Shown here piece after piece: positions 1-7,573 of a stretch of 15,620 nt of DNA. Numbering within the stretch: the first letter of the stretch is position 1; each line of letters opens with the position of its first letter. The stretch is taken from assembly GCA_002418595.1 (NCBI GenBank), contig DIEK01000087.1, forward strand, positions 24,289 to 39,908. Reading direction: 5' to 3'. A model generated the notes under the pieces. The model had not been told where the DNA came from and searched no databases. It saw only the letters and a list, made by a program, of their open reading frames with translations. This DNA is from Candidatus Omnitrophica bacterium UBA5776. GTDB lineage: Bacteria; Omnitrophota; Gorgyraeia; Gygaellales; Profunditerraquicolaceae. Position numbers and translations under genes: made by a program.

Positions 1-846
1 CCGGTCCGGGTGAGGACTCTGATCGTCAACGGCGCCGAGTGCGAACCGTATCTGACTTCCGATTACCGCCTGATGTTGGAAAAAAGCGACGAGATCATTA
101 AAGGGGCGTTGCTGCTGGGCCGCATACTGGAAGTCGAAGACATATGCATAGCCGTTGAGGACAATAAGCCCGGGGCGGTCGAACTTTTGCTGGCAAAAGT
201 CTCCGGTCCGCTGAGGGTCAAGAAATTAAAGTCTTTTTATCCCCAGGGCGGGGAAAAACAGCTGATTAAAAGCGTGCTGGGCAGGGAGGTCCCGCGCGGC
301 AAACTGCCGTTCGAGGCAGGGGCCGTGGTGCAGAACGTGGCCACAGTGTTCGCCGCTTACGAAGCGGTTTTTCTCGGGAAGCCGCTTTATGAAAGAGTGG
401 TTACCGTTACCGGGGATTGCCTGTCGAATCCGGCAAATTTGCTGGTGCGGACAGGCACGCCGATATCCGCGCTGATTTCCTTCTGCGGTCCGCTTAAAGA
501 AGAACCGCACAGGATAATCATAGGCGGGCCCATGATGGGCATAACCCAGGCCGGGACCGATGTCCCTGTGACCAAAACCACCAGCGGGGTTTTGGTGCTG
601 GGCAAGAAAAGCGGTCGTATCCTGGAAGAGAGCGCCTGTATACGCTGCGGCAGATGCGTGCGCGTGTGTTCCACCGGATTGCTTCCTTGTATGCTGGGGG
701 CGGCGGCCGAAAGAGGGATGTTGGAAGAAGCTAAACGGCACGGGTTGACCGATTGTTTGGAATGCGGGGCGTGCACATATGTATGTCCGGCGAACCGCAG
801 GTTGGTACAGTATATAAAGAGAGCCAAAGCGGAGGCCGCCAGATGA
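1..846 (+). CDS. rnfC: RnfC, electron transport complex subunit C (5' truncated by window edge)
   Basis: RnfC is the peripheral NADH/ferredoxin-facing subunit of the Rnf complex and carries two [4Fe-4S] clusters. The reading frame is open from base 1, and the GTG at 10 is an internal codon: the conserved NGAECEPY segment follows directly, so roughly a third of the protein lies upstream. The GREVPRGKLPFEAGAVVQNV segment is typical of the family. Counting from the first codon in the window, cluster cysteines are C213, C216, C219, C223 and C252, C255, C258, C262, as in a two-cluster ferredoxin domain. The first cluster ends CS where CP is more usual. The C-terminus is short, without the long repetitive tail seen in enterobacterial RnfC. 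The stop codon overlaps the rnfG start (ATGA, 843-846), so the two are translationally coupled. Identification is secure; only the N-terminus is unseen. Confidence 0.96.
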   Translation, partial: PVRVRTLIVNGAECEPYLTSDYRLMLEKSDEIIKGALLLGRILEVEDICIAVEDNKPGAVELLLAKVSGPLRVKKLKSFYPQGGEKQLIKSVLGREVPRGKLPFEAGAVVQNVATVFAAYEAVFLGKPLYERVVTVTGDCLSNPANLLVRTGTPISALISFCGPLKEEPHRIIIGGPMMGITQAGTDVPVTKTTSGVLVLGKKSGRILEESACIRCGRCVRVCSTGLLPCMLGAAAERGMLEEAKRHGLTDCLECGACTYVCPANRRLVQYIKRAKAEAAR

Positions 847-1367
847 AAGATATCTTCAAGTTCGCGTTCATTTTGGGCCTTATAGCATTATCGGCCGGAG
901 GTCTGCTTGCGGCGGTCAACGCCGTCACCGCCCCGCGTATCGCGGCGCAGGCCGGGCTGGAGGAGGAAGCGGCTTTGAAGGGGCTGCAACCTGAGGCCGC
1001 GGTTTTCACACCGGTGCTTAAAGGGGATACGGTTTTCTTCTACAAGGCTTATGATAAAAACGACAAATTATTAAGCGTGTTGTTCAAGGCTGCGGGTAAG
1101 GGGTATTCCGGCATGATAGAGACTATGGTCTGCATGGACGTTCAGGCGAAGATAAAAGCGATAAAAGTCCTCAGCCAGAACGAGACCCCCGGATTGGGAA
1201 GCAAGGTCGCGGAAGGATCTTTCACAGGCAGGTTCAGCGGCGTGGATGCGGCCCGTGTTTCCGGGGTGCAGGCGATAACCGGGGCCACTATTTCTTCGCG
1301 GGCGGTCAGCTCTTCCATAGCCCTGAAAGCGGCCGAAGTCAGGGAGGCTTTACGGAATGGAAAATAA
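843..1367 (+). CDS. rnfG: RnfG, FMN-binding subunit of the Rnf complex
   Basis: This is a 174-residue membrane-anchored flavoprotein that carries a covalently bound FMN on the outer face of the membrane. One N-terminal membrane segment (about residues 5-27) is followed by a soluble FMN-binding domain. ETPGLGSK (about 114-121) and the attachment motif TGAT (146-149) are present, with T149 the expected phosphoester-linked threonine. The ATG at 843 is chosen over upstream in-frame starts because it gives the normal membrane anchor, overlaps the rnfC stop as ATGA, and has GGAG about 10 nt upstream. The 3' end overlaps rnfD by 11 nt. The gene lies before rnfD, whereas the common order is C-D-G-E-A-B. 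Identity is firm from the motif and context. Confidence 0.95.
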   Translation: MKDIFKFAFILGLIALSAGGLLAAVNAVTAPRIAAQAGLEEEAALKGLQPEAAVFTPVLKGDTVFFYKAYDKNDKLLSVLFKAAGKGYSGMIETMVCMDVQAKIKAIKVLSQNETPGLGSKVAEGSFTGRFSGVDAARVSGVQAITGATISSRAVSSSIALKAAEVREALRNGK

Positions 1368-2304
1368 GCTTATAGTAACCGCGGCGCCGCATCTGCACGC
1401 GCATCAATCCACGGCGCGCATAATGTGGAGCGTCAGCCTGGCGCTTCTTCCGGCAGGAGCGGCCGGGGTCTATCTTTTCGGATATGCGGCCCTGGCAGTA
1501 ATAGTGACGGCGGTCGCGGCCGCGCTGGCCACGGAATGGTTGTTGCAGAAAATGACGCGCAGACAGGTCACCTTGTTAGACGGCAGCGCTTTTCTTACCG
1601 GACTGCTCCTGGCGTACAACCTGCCGTCCGGAGTGCCGCTTTGGATGCCGGCAGTAGGTTCCTTTTTCGCAATCGCCGTAGGGAAACAGATCTTCGGAGG
1701 GTTGGGGCAGAACATATTCAATCCGGCCCTCGCGGCAAGGGCCTTCCTCATGGCGTCCTGGCCGGCTTACATGACCTCTTTCCGGGCTCCGGGTTTCGAC
1801 GCCGTTGCTTCCGCCACCCCGTTGTCGGCGCTGAAGGAGGGGCATCTCCGGCAGGTGTATTCTTATCTGGATCTTTTCCTGGGGAATAAGGGGGGGTGTA
1901 TAGGTGAGGTATGCGTGGCGGGGCTGCTCGCCGGCGCGGTCTTTCTTTTTCTGAAAGGATATATAACCTGGCATATCCCGGTTTCCTATCTCCTGACCGC
2001 AGGGATACTTCATTATGTTTTCGGACCTTCCGGGCTGTTCAGCGGGGATTGGCTGTTTTACCTGTTTTCCGGCGGGCTGGTGCTGGGCGCCTTTTACATG
2101 GCGACTGATTACGTGACGTCGCCTTTGACCGCCAAAGGACAGTTGATTTATGGAGCGGGATGCGGTCTGTTAACGGTGGTTATCCGGCTTTGGGGAGGAT
2201 ATCCGGAAGGGACATGTTACGCCATCCTGATGATGAACGCGGTTTCTCCATTCATCGACAGGTACACCCGCGGGCGTATTTACGGCACGGGGAAGATGAG
2301 ATGA
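1357..2304 (+). CDS. rnfD: RnfD, integral membrane FMN-binding subunit
   Basis: This 315-residue polytopic protein belongs to the NqrB/RnfD family. It carries a covalent FMN and takes part in electron transfer and ion translocation across the inner membrane. The FMN attachment motif SATPL is at residues 152-156, with T154 the expected flavinylated threonine. The preceding GQNIFNPALAARAFL segment (117-131) and DYVTSPLTAKGQ (251-262) are family signatures. Many hydrophobic segments span the protein. The ATG at 1357 lies inside the end of rnfG (11-nt overlap). A run of seven G (1890-1896) encodes two glycines near residue 179; the frame stays open. The stop overlaps the rnfE start (ATGA, 2301-2304). 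Confidence 0.96.
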   Translation: MENKLIVTAAPHLHAHQSTARIMWSVSLALLPAGAAGVYLFGYAALAVIVTAVAAALATEWLLQKMTRRQVTLLDGSAFLTGLLLAYNLPSGVPLWMPAVGSFFAIAVGKQIFGGLGQNIFNPALAARAFLMASWPAYMTSFRAPGFDAVASATPLSALKEGHLRQVYSYLDLFLGNKGGCIGEVCVAGLLAGAVFLFLKGYITWHIPVSYLLTAGILHYVFGPSGLFSGDWLFYLFSGGLVLGAFYMATDYVTSPLTAKGQLIYGAGCGLLTVVIRLWGGYPEGTCYAILMMNAVSPFIDRYTRGRIYGTGKMR

Positions 2305-2891
2305 AGCTGTTACCGGAGTTCCTGAAAGGGATAATAAAACAGAATCCTATTTTTGTCCTCGCGCTCGGTCTCTGTCCGGTGCTGGCCGTATCCACCTCGG
2401 TAAAGAACGCGCTGGGCATGGGCGCGGCAGCCACCTTCGTGCTGGTCGGCTCCAATTGCATCGTATCTTTAATAAAGAAGGGCGTGCCGGATACGATACG
2501 CATACCCTGTTTTATCATCGTCATCGCCACTTTCGTGACCATCGCCGAACTGGTGATGAAGGCCTACAGCCCCGCGTTGAACAGGGCCCTGGGAATATAT
2601 GTCCCGTTGATAGTGGTAAACTGCGTGGTGCTCGGCAGAGCCGAGGCCTTCGCTTCCCGCCGGACGCTGCCCGCTTCGTTAGCAGACGCTCTCGGGATGG
2701 GCGTAGGGTTTACTCTGGGGTTGGCGCTTATATCCGCGGTCAGGGAACTGCTCGGTTCGGGACAGCTGCTCGGATATACACTGTTGCCCGGTTTTCAACC
2801 GGCGCTGATGATGGCGCTGCCTCCGGGGGCGCTTCTGGTCATAGGCGGGATGCTGGGGTTCTTTAATCTGTTGAAGGGGAGAAAGGAATGA
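2301..2891 (+). CDS. rnfE: RnfE, integral membrane subunit
   Basis: This 196-residue NqrD/RnfE family membrane protein has six expected membrane segments. It pairs with RnfA in an inverted-topology dimer that holds a membrane-embedded iron-sulfur centre. The two conserved cysteines are visible at C25 (LGLCPVLAV) and C108 (VVNCVVLGRAEAFAS). The ATG at 2301 is used rather than upstream in-frame starts: it gives the family N-terminus (MKLLPEFLKGI), overlaps the rnfD stop and is preceded by GGGGAAG. The 3' end overlaps rnfA by 4 nt. RnfA and RnfE are similar to each other; the GRAEAFAS segment and the gene order decide this one as RnfE. Confidence 0.96.
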   Translation: MKLLPEFLKGIIKQNPIFVLALGLCPVLAVSTSVKNALGMGAAATFVLVGSNCIVSLIKKGVPDTIRIPCFIIVIATFVTIAELVMKAYSPALNRALGIYVPLIVVNCVVLGRAEAFASRRTLPASLADALGMGVGFTLGLALISAVRELLGSGQLLGYTLLPGFQPALMMALPPGALLVIGGMLGFFNLLKGRKE

Positions 2892-3496
2892 ACGCGGGAC
2901 ATTTTCTGGCGATATTTATTTCCAGCATTTTCGTTTCCAACGTCATCCTCTCGCGTTTCCTGGGATTGTGCTCGTTCATCGCCATTTCCAAGGAAACCCG
3001 TCCGGCTCTGGCAATGAGTTCAGCGGTGCTCTTCGTCATCGTCATGTCTTCGGCGATCACCTGGGTGGTTTATAATTATCTCCTGATACCCTTCGATCTT
3101 GCTTATCTGCGCACAATTTCTTTCATACTGGTCATAGCCTCCTGCGTTCAGCTGGTGGAGATGGTAGTCCGTAAATTCATGCCCGCGCTTTACCGCGTGT
3201 TCGGAATTTACCTCCCGTTGATCACCGTAAATTGCGCCGTTCTGGGCGTAGCCGTACTTAACACCGACATGTTCTTTAGCAGGGGGAAACCCCTGCCGGG
3301 GAGTTTCATTTTTTCCGTCTTTCAAGGCGTATGCGTCGGCATCGGCTATACGCTGGCGATGCTCTTGATGTCCGCCATAAGGGAGAGATTGGAATATTCA
3401 CGCGTGCCGGAGGCGGTCCGGGAATTTCCCATTGCTTTCGTCACAGCTTCGTTAATGAGCCTTTCATTCATGGGTTTTAACGGGTTCAGGTTCTGA
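2888..3496 (+). CDS. rnfA: RnfA, integral membrane subunit
   Basis: This 202-residue NqrE/RnfA family protein is the partner of RnfE in the membrane core. It has six predicted membrane segments. Cysteines at C28 (LSRFLGLCSF) and C116 (LITVNCAVLG) are the expected ligands of the shared iron-sulfur centre. The start overlaps the rnfE stop (ATGA, 2888-2891) and is preceded by an AAAGGA ribosome-binding site. The C-terminus MGFNGFRF matches the normal family end, so the protein is full length. Confidence 0.96.
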   Translation: MNAGHFLAIFISSIFVSNVILSRFLGLCSFIAISKETRPALAMSSAVLFVIVMSSAITWVVYNYLLIPFDLAYLRTISFILVIASCVQLVEMVVRKFMPALYRVFGIYLPLITVNCAVLGVAVLNTDMFFSRGKPLPGSFIFSVFQGVCVGIGYTLAMLLMSAIRERLEYSRVPEAVREFPIAFVTASLMSLSFMGFNGFRF

Positions 3497-3512
3497 CCCG
3501 GAGGGAATCGTT

Positions 3513-4298
3513 ATGGCTATACTGGCGGCGGTTTTAACACTGGGCGCGCTCGGGGCGCTGTTCGGGGCAGGTTTGGCTTTCGCCTCGCGCAAGCTGGCCG
3601 TGCATACCGACCTGCGCCTGGAAAAAATAATGGGGCTGCTGCCGGGGGCTAATTGCGGGGCCTGCGGCGCCGCCGGCTGTTTCGGTTTCGCCGAGGCCGT
3701 TCTTAAAGGCGAGCTTCCCCCGGATGCCTGCCGGGCCGGCGACGAAAGCGCTAAGCGGGAGATAGCGGCTATCCTCGGCAAAAAACTGGATAAATCCTCC
3801 AAGAGGGTCGCGGTGTCGCATTGCCGCGGCGGAGCGAACGCGGCGGAAAGATACATTTACTCCGGCTTAAAGGATTGTCGGGCCGCGGCCGCCCTTCTCG
3901 GAGGGCCCAAGAAATGTCCCTCCGGCTGCATAGGGCTGGGGACATGCGTGACGGTCTGTTCTTTCAACGCGATCAGCATGGGAAAGGACGGCTTGCCGCG
4001 CGTGGATAAAAATAAATGCCGCGCCTGCGGTAAATGCGTCAGCGCTTGTCCCAAACGCCTGTTTTCGCTCCGGACGCAAGAGCAGAAGGTCTCTGTGGCG
4101 TGCCGTTCTCTCGATACCGCCGCGGTCAAGCGTGGATACTGCAAGTCTGCCTGCATTGCCTGCAGGCGCTGCGAGAAAACCTGCAGATACGGGGCGGTAA
4201 AAGTGGAAAATAATCTGGCGGTCATAGATTACGCTAAATGTACTTCCTGCATGGAGTGCGTCGAGGTCTGTCCGGTCAAAGCGATAGCCGTTTTGTAG
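3513..4298 (+). CDS. rnfB: RnfB, ferredoxin-like iron-sulfur subunit
   Basis: RnfB is thought to accept electrons from soluble ferredoxin and pass them into the Rnf core. The 261 residues show an N-terminal membrane helix (about 3-25), a four-cysteine Fe-S domain (C48, C51, C56, C73), and then two ferredoxin-type modules. The first uses C135, C139, C145, C149 and C169, C172, C175, C179. The second uses C214, C217, C220, C224 and C243, C246, C249, C253. That predicts about five [4Fe-4S] clusters, more than the three of short proteobacterial RnfB and closer to the long forms of anaerobes. The start at 3513 lies 16 nt after rnfA with a GGAGGGA ribosome-binding site. It is the last rnf gene here. 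Confidence 0.96.
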   Translation: MAILAAVLTLGALGALFGAGLAFASRKLAVHTDLRLEKIMGLLPGANCGACGAAGCFGFAEAVLKGELPPDACRAGDESAKREIAAILGKKLDKSSKRVAVSHCRGGANAAERYIYSGLKDCRAAAALLGGPKKCPSGCIGLGTCVTVCSFNAISMGKDGLPRVDKNKCRACGKCVSACPKRLFSLRTQEQKVSVACRSLDTAAVKRGYCKSACIACRRCEKTCRYGAVKVENNLAVIDYAKCTSCMECVEVCPVKAIAVL

Positions 4299-4318
4299 GC
4301 GGGTTTGAGGAGCGGTTT

Positions 4319-4927
4319 ATGAAAAGAAAAGCCAGAATTGCCGTGTTCGCTTCCGGCACGGGGAGCAATTTTCTCGCCATAGTGAAAGCGGTAAAGAGCG
4401 GGTTGATCAAAGCGGAGATCGCGTTTTTGCTTTGCGATAATCCGGGGGCGCCGGTCATCGAAAAGGCGGCCCGAGCCGGGATAAGGAGTTTGATCGTCTC
4501 CTGCGGGGATTTCCCTTCCCGCGAGTCGTTCGAGGCGGAGGTGCTTTACGCTCTGCGCCGCGGCCGCGTAGACCTGGTGGTCCTGGCCGGGTTCATGCGC
4601 ATACTCAGTCCTTCGTTCGTCAGACGTTACCGCAACCGGATAATCAATATCCATCCCTCTCTGCTTCCTTCTTTTAAAGGTGCTCGCGCGATACGCGACG
4701 CTTTCGAATACGGGGCCAAGGTCACCGGAGTAACCGTGCATTTCGTGGATGAGAAGACCGACCACGGCCCGATAATAATGCAGGAAGAAGTTAAGGTCGG
4801 CAGGAATGATACCCTGGCCGGGCTTGAGAAGAAAATACATGAGATCGAACACCGCATTTATCCGCTGGCGATAGGTCTTTTTCTGCGCGGACGCCTGCGC
4901 GTAAAAGGCAGAAAGATATTTTATTGA
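4319..4927 (+). CDS. purN: Phosphoribosylglycinamide formyltransferase (GAR transformylase 1)
   Basis: PurN transfers the formyl group of 10-formyltetrahydrofolate to GAR in step 3 of purine synthesis, in the cytoplasm. The 202 residues show the phosphate-binding ASGTGSNF loop (11-18) and LAGFMRILSP (89-98). The catalytic set is N110 and H112 in NIHPSLLPSFKG, and D148 in VDEKTDHGPI, equivalent to N106, H108 and D144 of the E. coli enzyme. The ATG at 4319 is chosen over the earlier in-frame start because it begins the family N-terminus and has GAGGAG at 4307-4312, 6 nt upstream. It follows rnfB by 20 nt, so it is probably cotranscribed with rnf. No other purine gene is in view. Confidence 0.95.
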   Translation: MKRKARIAVFASGTGSNFLAIVKAVKSGLIKAEIAFLLCDNPGAPVIEKAARAGIRSLIVSCGDFPSRESFEAEVLYALRRGRVDLVVLAGFMRILSPSFVRRYRNRIINIHPSLLPSFKGARAIRDAFEYGAKVTGVTVHFVDEKTDHGPIIMQEEVKVGRNDTLAGLEKKIHEIEHRIYPLAIGLFLRGRLRVKGRKIFY

Positions 4928-4937
4928 TCCGCGGATT

Positions 4938-5765
4938 CTATTTGCGGTTTGCTTCTTGCGGAGGCGGGAGTAGGGCCTTGCGGCTGAATTCCGATCCGGC
5001 GTTATCCGGAGGAGCCCCGTATAGTTTCAGCGTGTCGAAACCGTCAAAATCGTATTCATTGACCACCCAGGCCGCGGCGGCCAATGCCGTTTCCTTGAGC
5101 CCGGCCGCTGTTCCCGAGGCAGGTTCCAGCAGATGGATCTCCAGACAGCGGTCCTTTAGACTTACTTCCGCCGCTTTAGGCGGTATGCCCGCCGCGTTCG
5201 GCTGTTGTTGTGCTGCGGAATAACTTATCTTTTGCGTTATAAGGGAGCAGACAAAATCCTCTTTCCTGACAGGCTCCTTCAGGATGTATTTCCCTTCCTC
5301 GTCTCCCACGCCCAGCGGGTTCTGGGTTATCGAACTTATACTGCGCGCGGCGAAATCGTTCCTGGAAATCGCGTTGCATTGCAGTTTGACCAGGTCCGTG
5401 ACGTAGTTGACGATCCTGTATTCTATCCCGTGCTGTCCGGTGTCGGTAACGACGATTACCAGGAATTCCACCCGCGGGTTCATGCTCAAGCAGACCCTGG
5501 TGGCGGAGACCACGAGGTGGTTGATATTCTTTTGTATCACGTCTGCCAGTTTCTTATCCGTGGTCGTCAGCGATGCCACCGGCAGGTAAACGTAGAGGGT
5601 GTCTCCGGAAAGCCAGGCGTTTATTTTCAGGCCGTATTCGTCACGGCAGAGGGCGATCACCGCTTCGGCGGCTTTTTCTTTCGTATAAGTAGGCTGCAGA
5701 GAGAAACATCCGCATAGAACAGAGGCAGACCAGAGGGACAGGAGCGCCGCGGAAAGGCGTTTCAT
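4938..5765 (-). CDS. Unknown outer- or inner-membrane lipoprotein coupled to the FtsH-like gene
   Basis: I do not recognise a named family. The 275-residue protein starts with a charged, hydrophobic signal ending in the lipobox L-C-G-C, so C20 would be lipidated and the protein anchored outside the cytoplasm. An alternative start 8 codons upstream lies inside the preceding gene and would weaken the signal. The ATG at 5765 overlaps the stop of the FtsH-like gene as ATGA and has AAGGA just upstream. The mature part looks like an alpha/beta protein with strands such as DTLYVYLPVASL and VEFLVIVVTDTG. The tail is proline- and asparagine-rich. Coupling suggests it works with, or is controlled alongside, the membrane protease. 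The stop lies 10 nt from the convergent purN stop, and no clear bidirectional terminator is visible, only a 10-bp palindrome (4927-4936). Confidence 0.85.
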   Translation of the reverse strand: MKRLSAALLSLWSASVLCGCFSLQPTYTKEKAAEAVIALCRDEYGLKINAWLSGDTLYVYLPVASLTTTDKKLADVIQKNINHLVVSATRVCLSMNPRVEFLVIVVTDTGQHGIEYRIVNYVTDLVKLQCNAISRNDFAARSISSITQNPLGVGDEEGKYILKEPVRKEDFVCSLITQKISYSAAQQQPNAAGIPPKAAEVSLKDRCLEIHLLEPASGTAAGLKETALAAAAWVVNEYDFDGFDTLKLYGAPPDNAGSEFSRKALLPPPQEANRK

Positions 5766-7447
5766 TTCCTTGTCCGTTCTTTCCCGCATTCTTTGAATAT
5801 CGTTTCTATCTGGTCGTAATCCAGCTCTTCTTTGGCGATCAGCTCCCCGGCGAAGCGGTCAAGCAGTGCGGACTCTTTCTTTAACAGATCCTCAACTTCC
5901 TGCAGGCACTGGGAAAGTATGCTTTGCACGTCGTCGTCCAGCCTTTCCTTGGTCTTTTCCGAAATAAAACTCATCTGCGGCCACGCGGAAAAAGAGGAAA
6001 AGTTTTTGCTCAATTCCTTGAAATTACCCTTCATTCCGGAAGAACCCATGCCCCAGCACCAGACCATATTATAGGCCCAGAAAGCCGCCTGAAGCATATC
6101 TTCTCCCACCCCCGAAGTGGTCGTGCGGAATTTCAGCATCTCCGCGGCGTAAGAACCCAGCGCCACTTTTATATTGGCCAGGTAATATTCCTTGTTGTGT
6201 ATGTGCATTTCCTCCTTCGAGCGGTGATAGACGTAGCCGAGGAAGCCGACGGTGCGCGGTATGATGGTGGCCTTGAATACGTCGTCGGTGGGGTGGAGCA
6301 GGTATGCGGTAATGGCATGCCCGGCCTCATGATAGGCGACTTGTTCTTTCTCCGCCGGGCTGAGCTCCAGGGATTTTCTCAAGCCCATGTCTATTCTTTC
6401 CATGGCTTCGTTTATCTCAGCCATGCCTATGCTGTCCTTGTGTTTGCGGATGGCGATTATCCCGGCCTCCCGCACGATGTTGTTTATGTCGGCGGGGCTT
6501 TTGTAAACCGCCTTGCGCGCCAGCTGCCCTATGCTTATGTCGCTTCCGCAGCGCACCTTTTTAAGATAGAATTCGAAAAGCTGTTCTCTGTCTTTGAGCC
6601 CGGGCAATCCTATGTATATCTTTCTGTCGAAACGTCCGGCGCGCATTAGCGCCTGGTCAAGGTCTTTTTCATCCACATTGGTGGCCCCGATCACTACAAG
6701 GTTATTTTCTTTCTTGCGCAGTCCGTCCAGTTCCGTAAGCAGTTGGTTGACCGCGGCGTTCGCGCTCATCTGTCCGCCGAAGCCGGCATCGTCTCTCCTG
6801 GGCCTGGCTACCGAATCTATTTCGTCGATGAATATTATGCATCCGCCGTGCAATTCTGCCAGGGCGCGGGCCTCTTTGAACAGCGAACGGATTTTCGCCG
6901 CCCCCAGGCCGACGATGATGCCTTCCAGCTCGCTGCCTACCACGGAAAGGAACGGCATCTGCACTTCCGTGGCTATTGCCTTGGCCAGATAGGTTTTTCC
7001 GCATCCCGGCGCCCCGGAAAGCAGTATCCCCTTCACGATCTGCCCGCCCACGCGCTGCAGTTTAGTGCGGTCTTTTAATAACTGCACCACTTCCCAGGCT
7101 TCCCGTTTTACTTCGTCCATACCGATGACTTCGTCCCATTTCACGTTCACTTCCACGCTTTTTATCTTTTTCTGCCCGAGTTTCGTCATCCCTCCGGCAA
7201 AAAAGAACCAGTAGTGAAATACCGTATAGATGGAGGCGAAGACGAAAGCGGTGACGACGGCTATGAATATCTGCAGCGGGATCATGGAGAGCTGCATTTG
7301 TTTATAGAACGATTCCAGCCCTGCCATCGCCTTCATCCCGATTATCAAGGCGAACACGGTCAGAGTGAGCACAGTTACTGCCAGCAGGACCAGCAGCAGC
7401 TTTATCCAGTTTAGCTTCACATAAACGGAGACTTTTTTCAGGTTCAT
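5762..7447 (-). CDS. FtsH-like membrane AAA+ zinc metalloprotease, divergent
   Basis: FtsH-type proteases extract and degrade membrane and short-lived proteins at the inner membrane. This 561-residue protein has two N-terminal membrane segments (about 15-37 and 58-83) joined by only about 20 residues, where classical FtsH has an exported domain of about 70-100. The AAA+ module has Walker A GAPGCGKT (145-152), Walker B IIFIDEID (204-211) and arginine fingers R269 and R272 in MRAGRFDR. The peptidase module has HEAGH (373-377), with D450 in the position of the third zinc ligand. The catalytic parts look intact. The pore motif is unusual: it reads EGIIVG (175-180) where FtsH normally has an aromatic residue before VG. 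GGAGG lies 6 nt upstream of the ATG at 7447. The next gene starts within its stop codon. It is close to FtsH, but its divergence suggests a specialised paralogue, so I give no symbol. Confidence 0.9.
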   Translation of the reverse strand: MNLKKVSVYVKLNWIKLLLVLLAVTVLTLTVFALIIGMKAMAGLESFYKQMQLSMIPLQIFIAVVTAFVFASIYTVFHYWFFFAGGMTKLGQKKIKSVEVNVKWDEVIGMDEVKREAWEVVQLLKDRTKLQRVGGQIVKGILLSGAPGCGKTYLAKAIATEVQMPFLSVVGSELEGIIVGLGAAKIRSLFKEARALAELHGGCIIFIDEIDSVARPRRDDAGFGGQMSANAAVNQLLTELDGLRKKENNLVVIGATNVDEKDLDQALMRAGRFDRKIYIGLPGLKDREQLFEFYLKKVRCGSDISIGQLARKAVYKSPADINNIVREAGIIAIRKHKDSIGMAEINEAMERIDMGLRKSLELSPAEKEQVAYHEAGHAITAYLLHPTDDVFKATIIPRTVGFLGYVYHRSKEEMHIHNKEYYLANIKVALGSYAAEMLKFRTTTSGVGEDMLQAAFWAYNMVWCWGMGSSGMKGNFKELSKNFSSFSAWPQMSFISEKTKERLDDDVQSILSQCLQEVEDLLKKESALLDRFAGELIAKEELDYDQIETIFKECGKERTRK

Positions 7448-7487
7448 GGTTATCCTCCAGGATTATTTTATGGACAAATACCCTTTA

Positions 7488-7516
7488 CAAATAACATATT
7501 TAGATACTAAAGTCAA
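7488..7516 (-). promoter_or_regulatory. Possible promoter of the FtsH-like/lipoprotein operon
   Basis: Read on the - strand, TTGACT (7516-7511) is followed by a 17-nt spacer and TATTTG (7493-7488), with TG one base before the -10 (extended -10). The -35 is good but the -10 matches the consensus at only three positions. A TAAAAT at 7470-7465 is a better hexamer but would start transcription on top of the ribosome-binding site. The choice is tentative. Confidence 0.35.
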
Positions 7517-7538
7517 ACTATTTCAGTAAGATTTGTGC

Positions 7539-7567
7539 TTGACAAAGAAATCCTCACGAGTTATACT
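7539..7567 (+). promoter_or_regulatory. Sigma70-type promoter for the first PilZ gene
   Basis: TTGACA (7539-7544), a 17-nt spacer and TATACT (7562-7567) make a near-consensus promoter. Transcription would begin near 7574, exactly where the structured leader starts, about 168 nt before the start codon. It lies divergent to the FtsH-like gene. Confidence 0.8.
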
Positions 7568-7573
7568 ATATTC

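Noticed and set aside
10..12. GTG at 10 as the rnfC start
   Set aside because: The frame is open to base 1 and the protein begins in the middle of the RnfC family, so the true start is upstream of the window.
4927..4936. Bidirectional terminator between purN and the lipoprotein gene
   Set aside because: Only a 10-bp palindrome (ATCCGCGGAT) with no loop and no T-run on either side.
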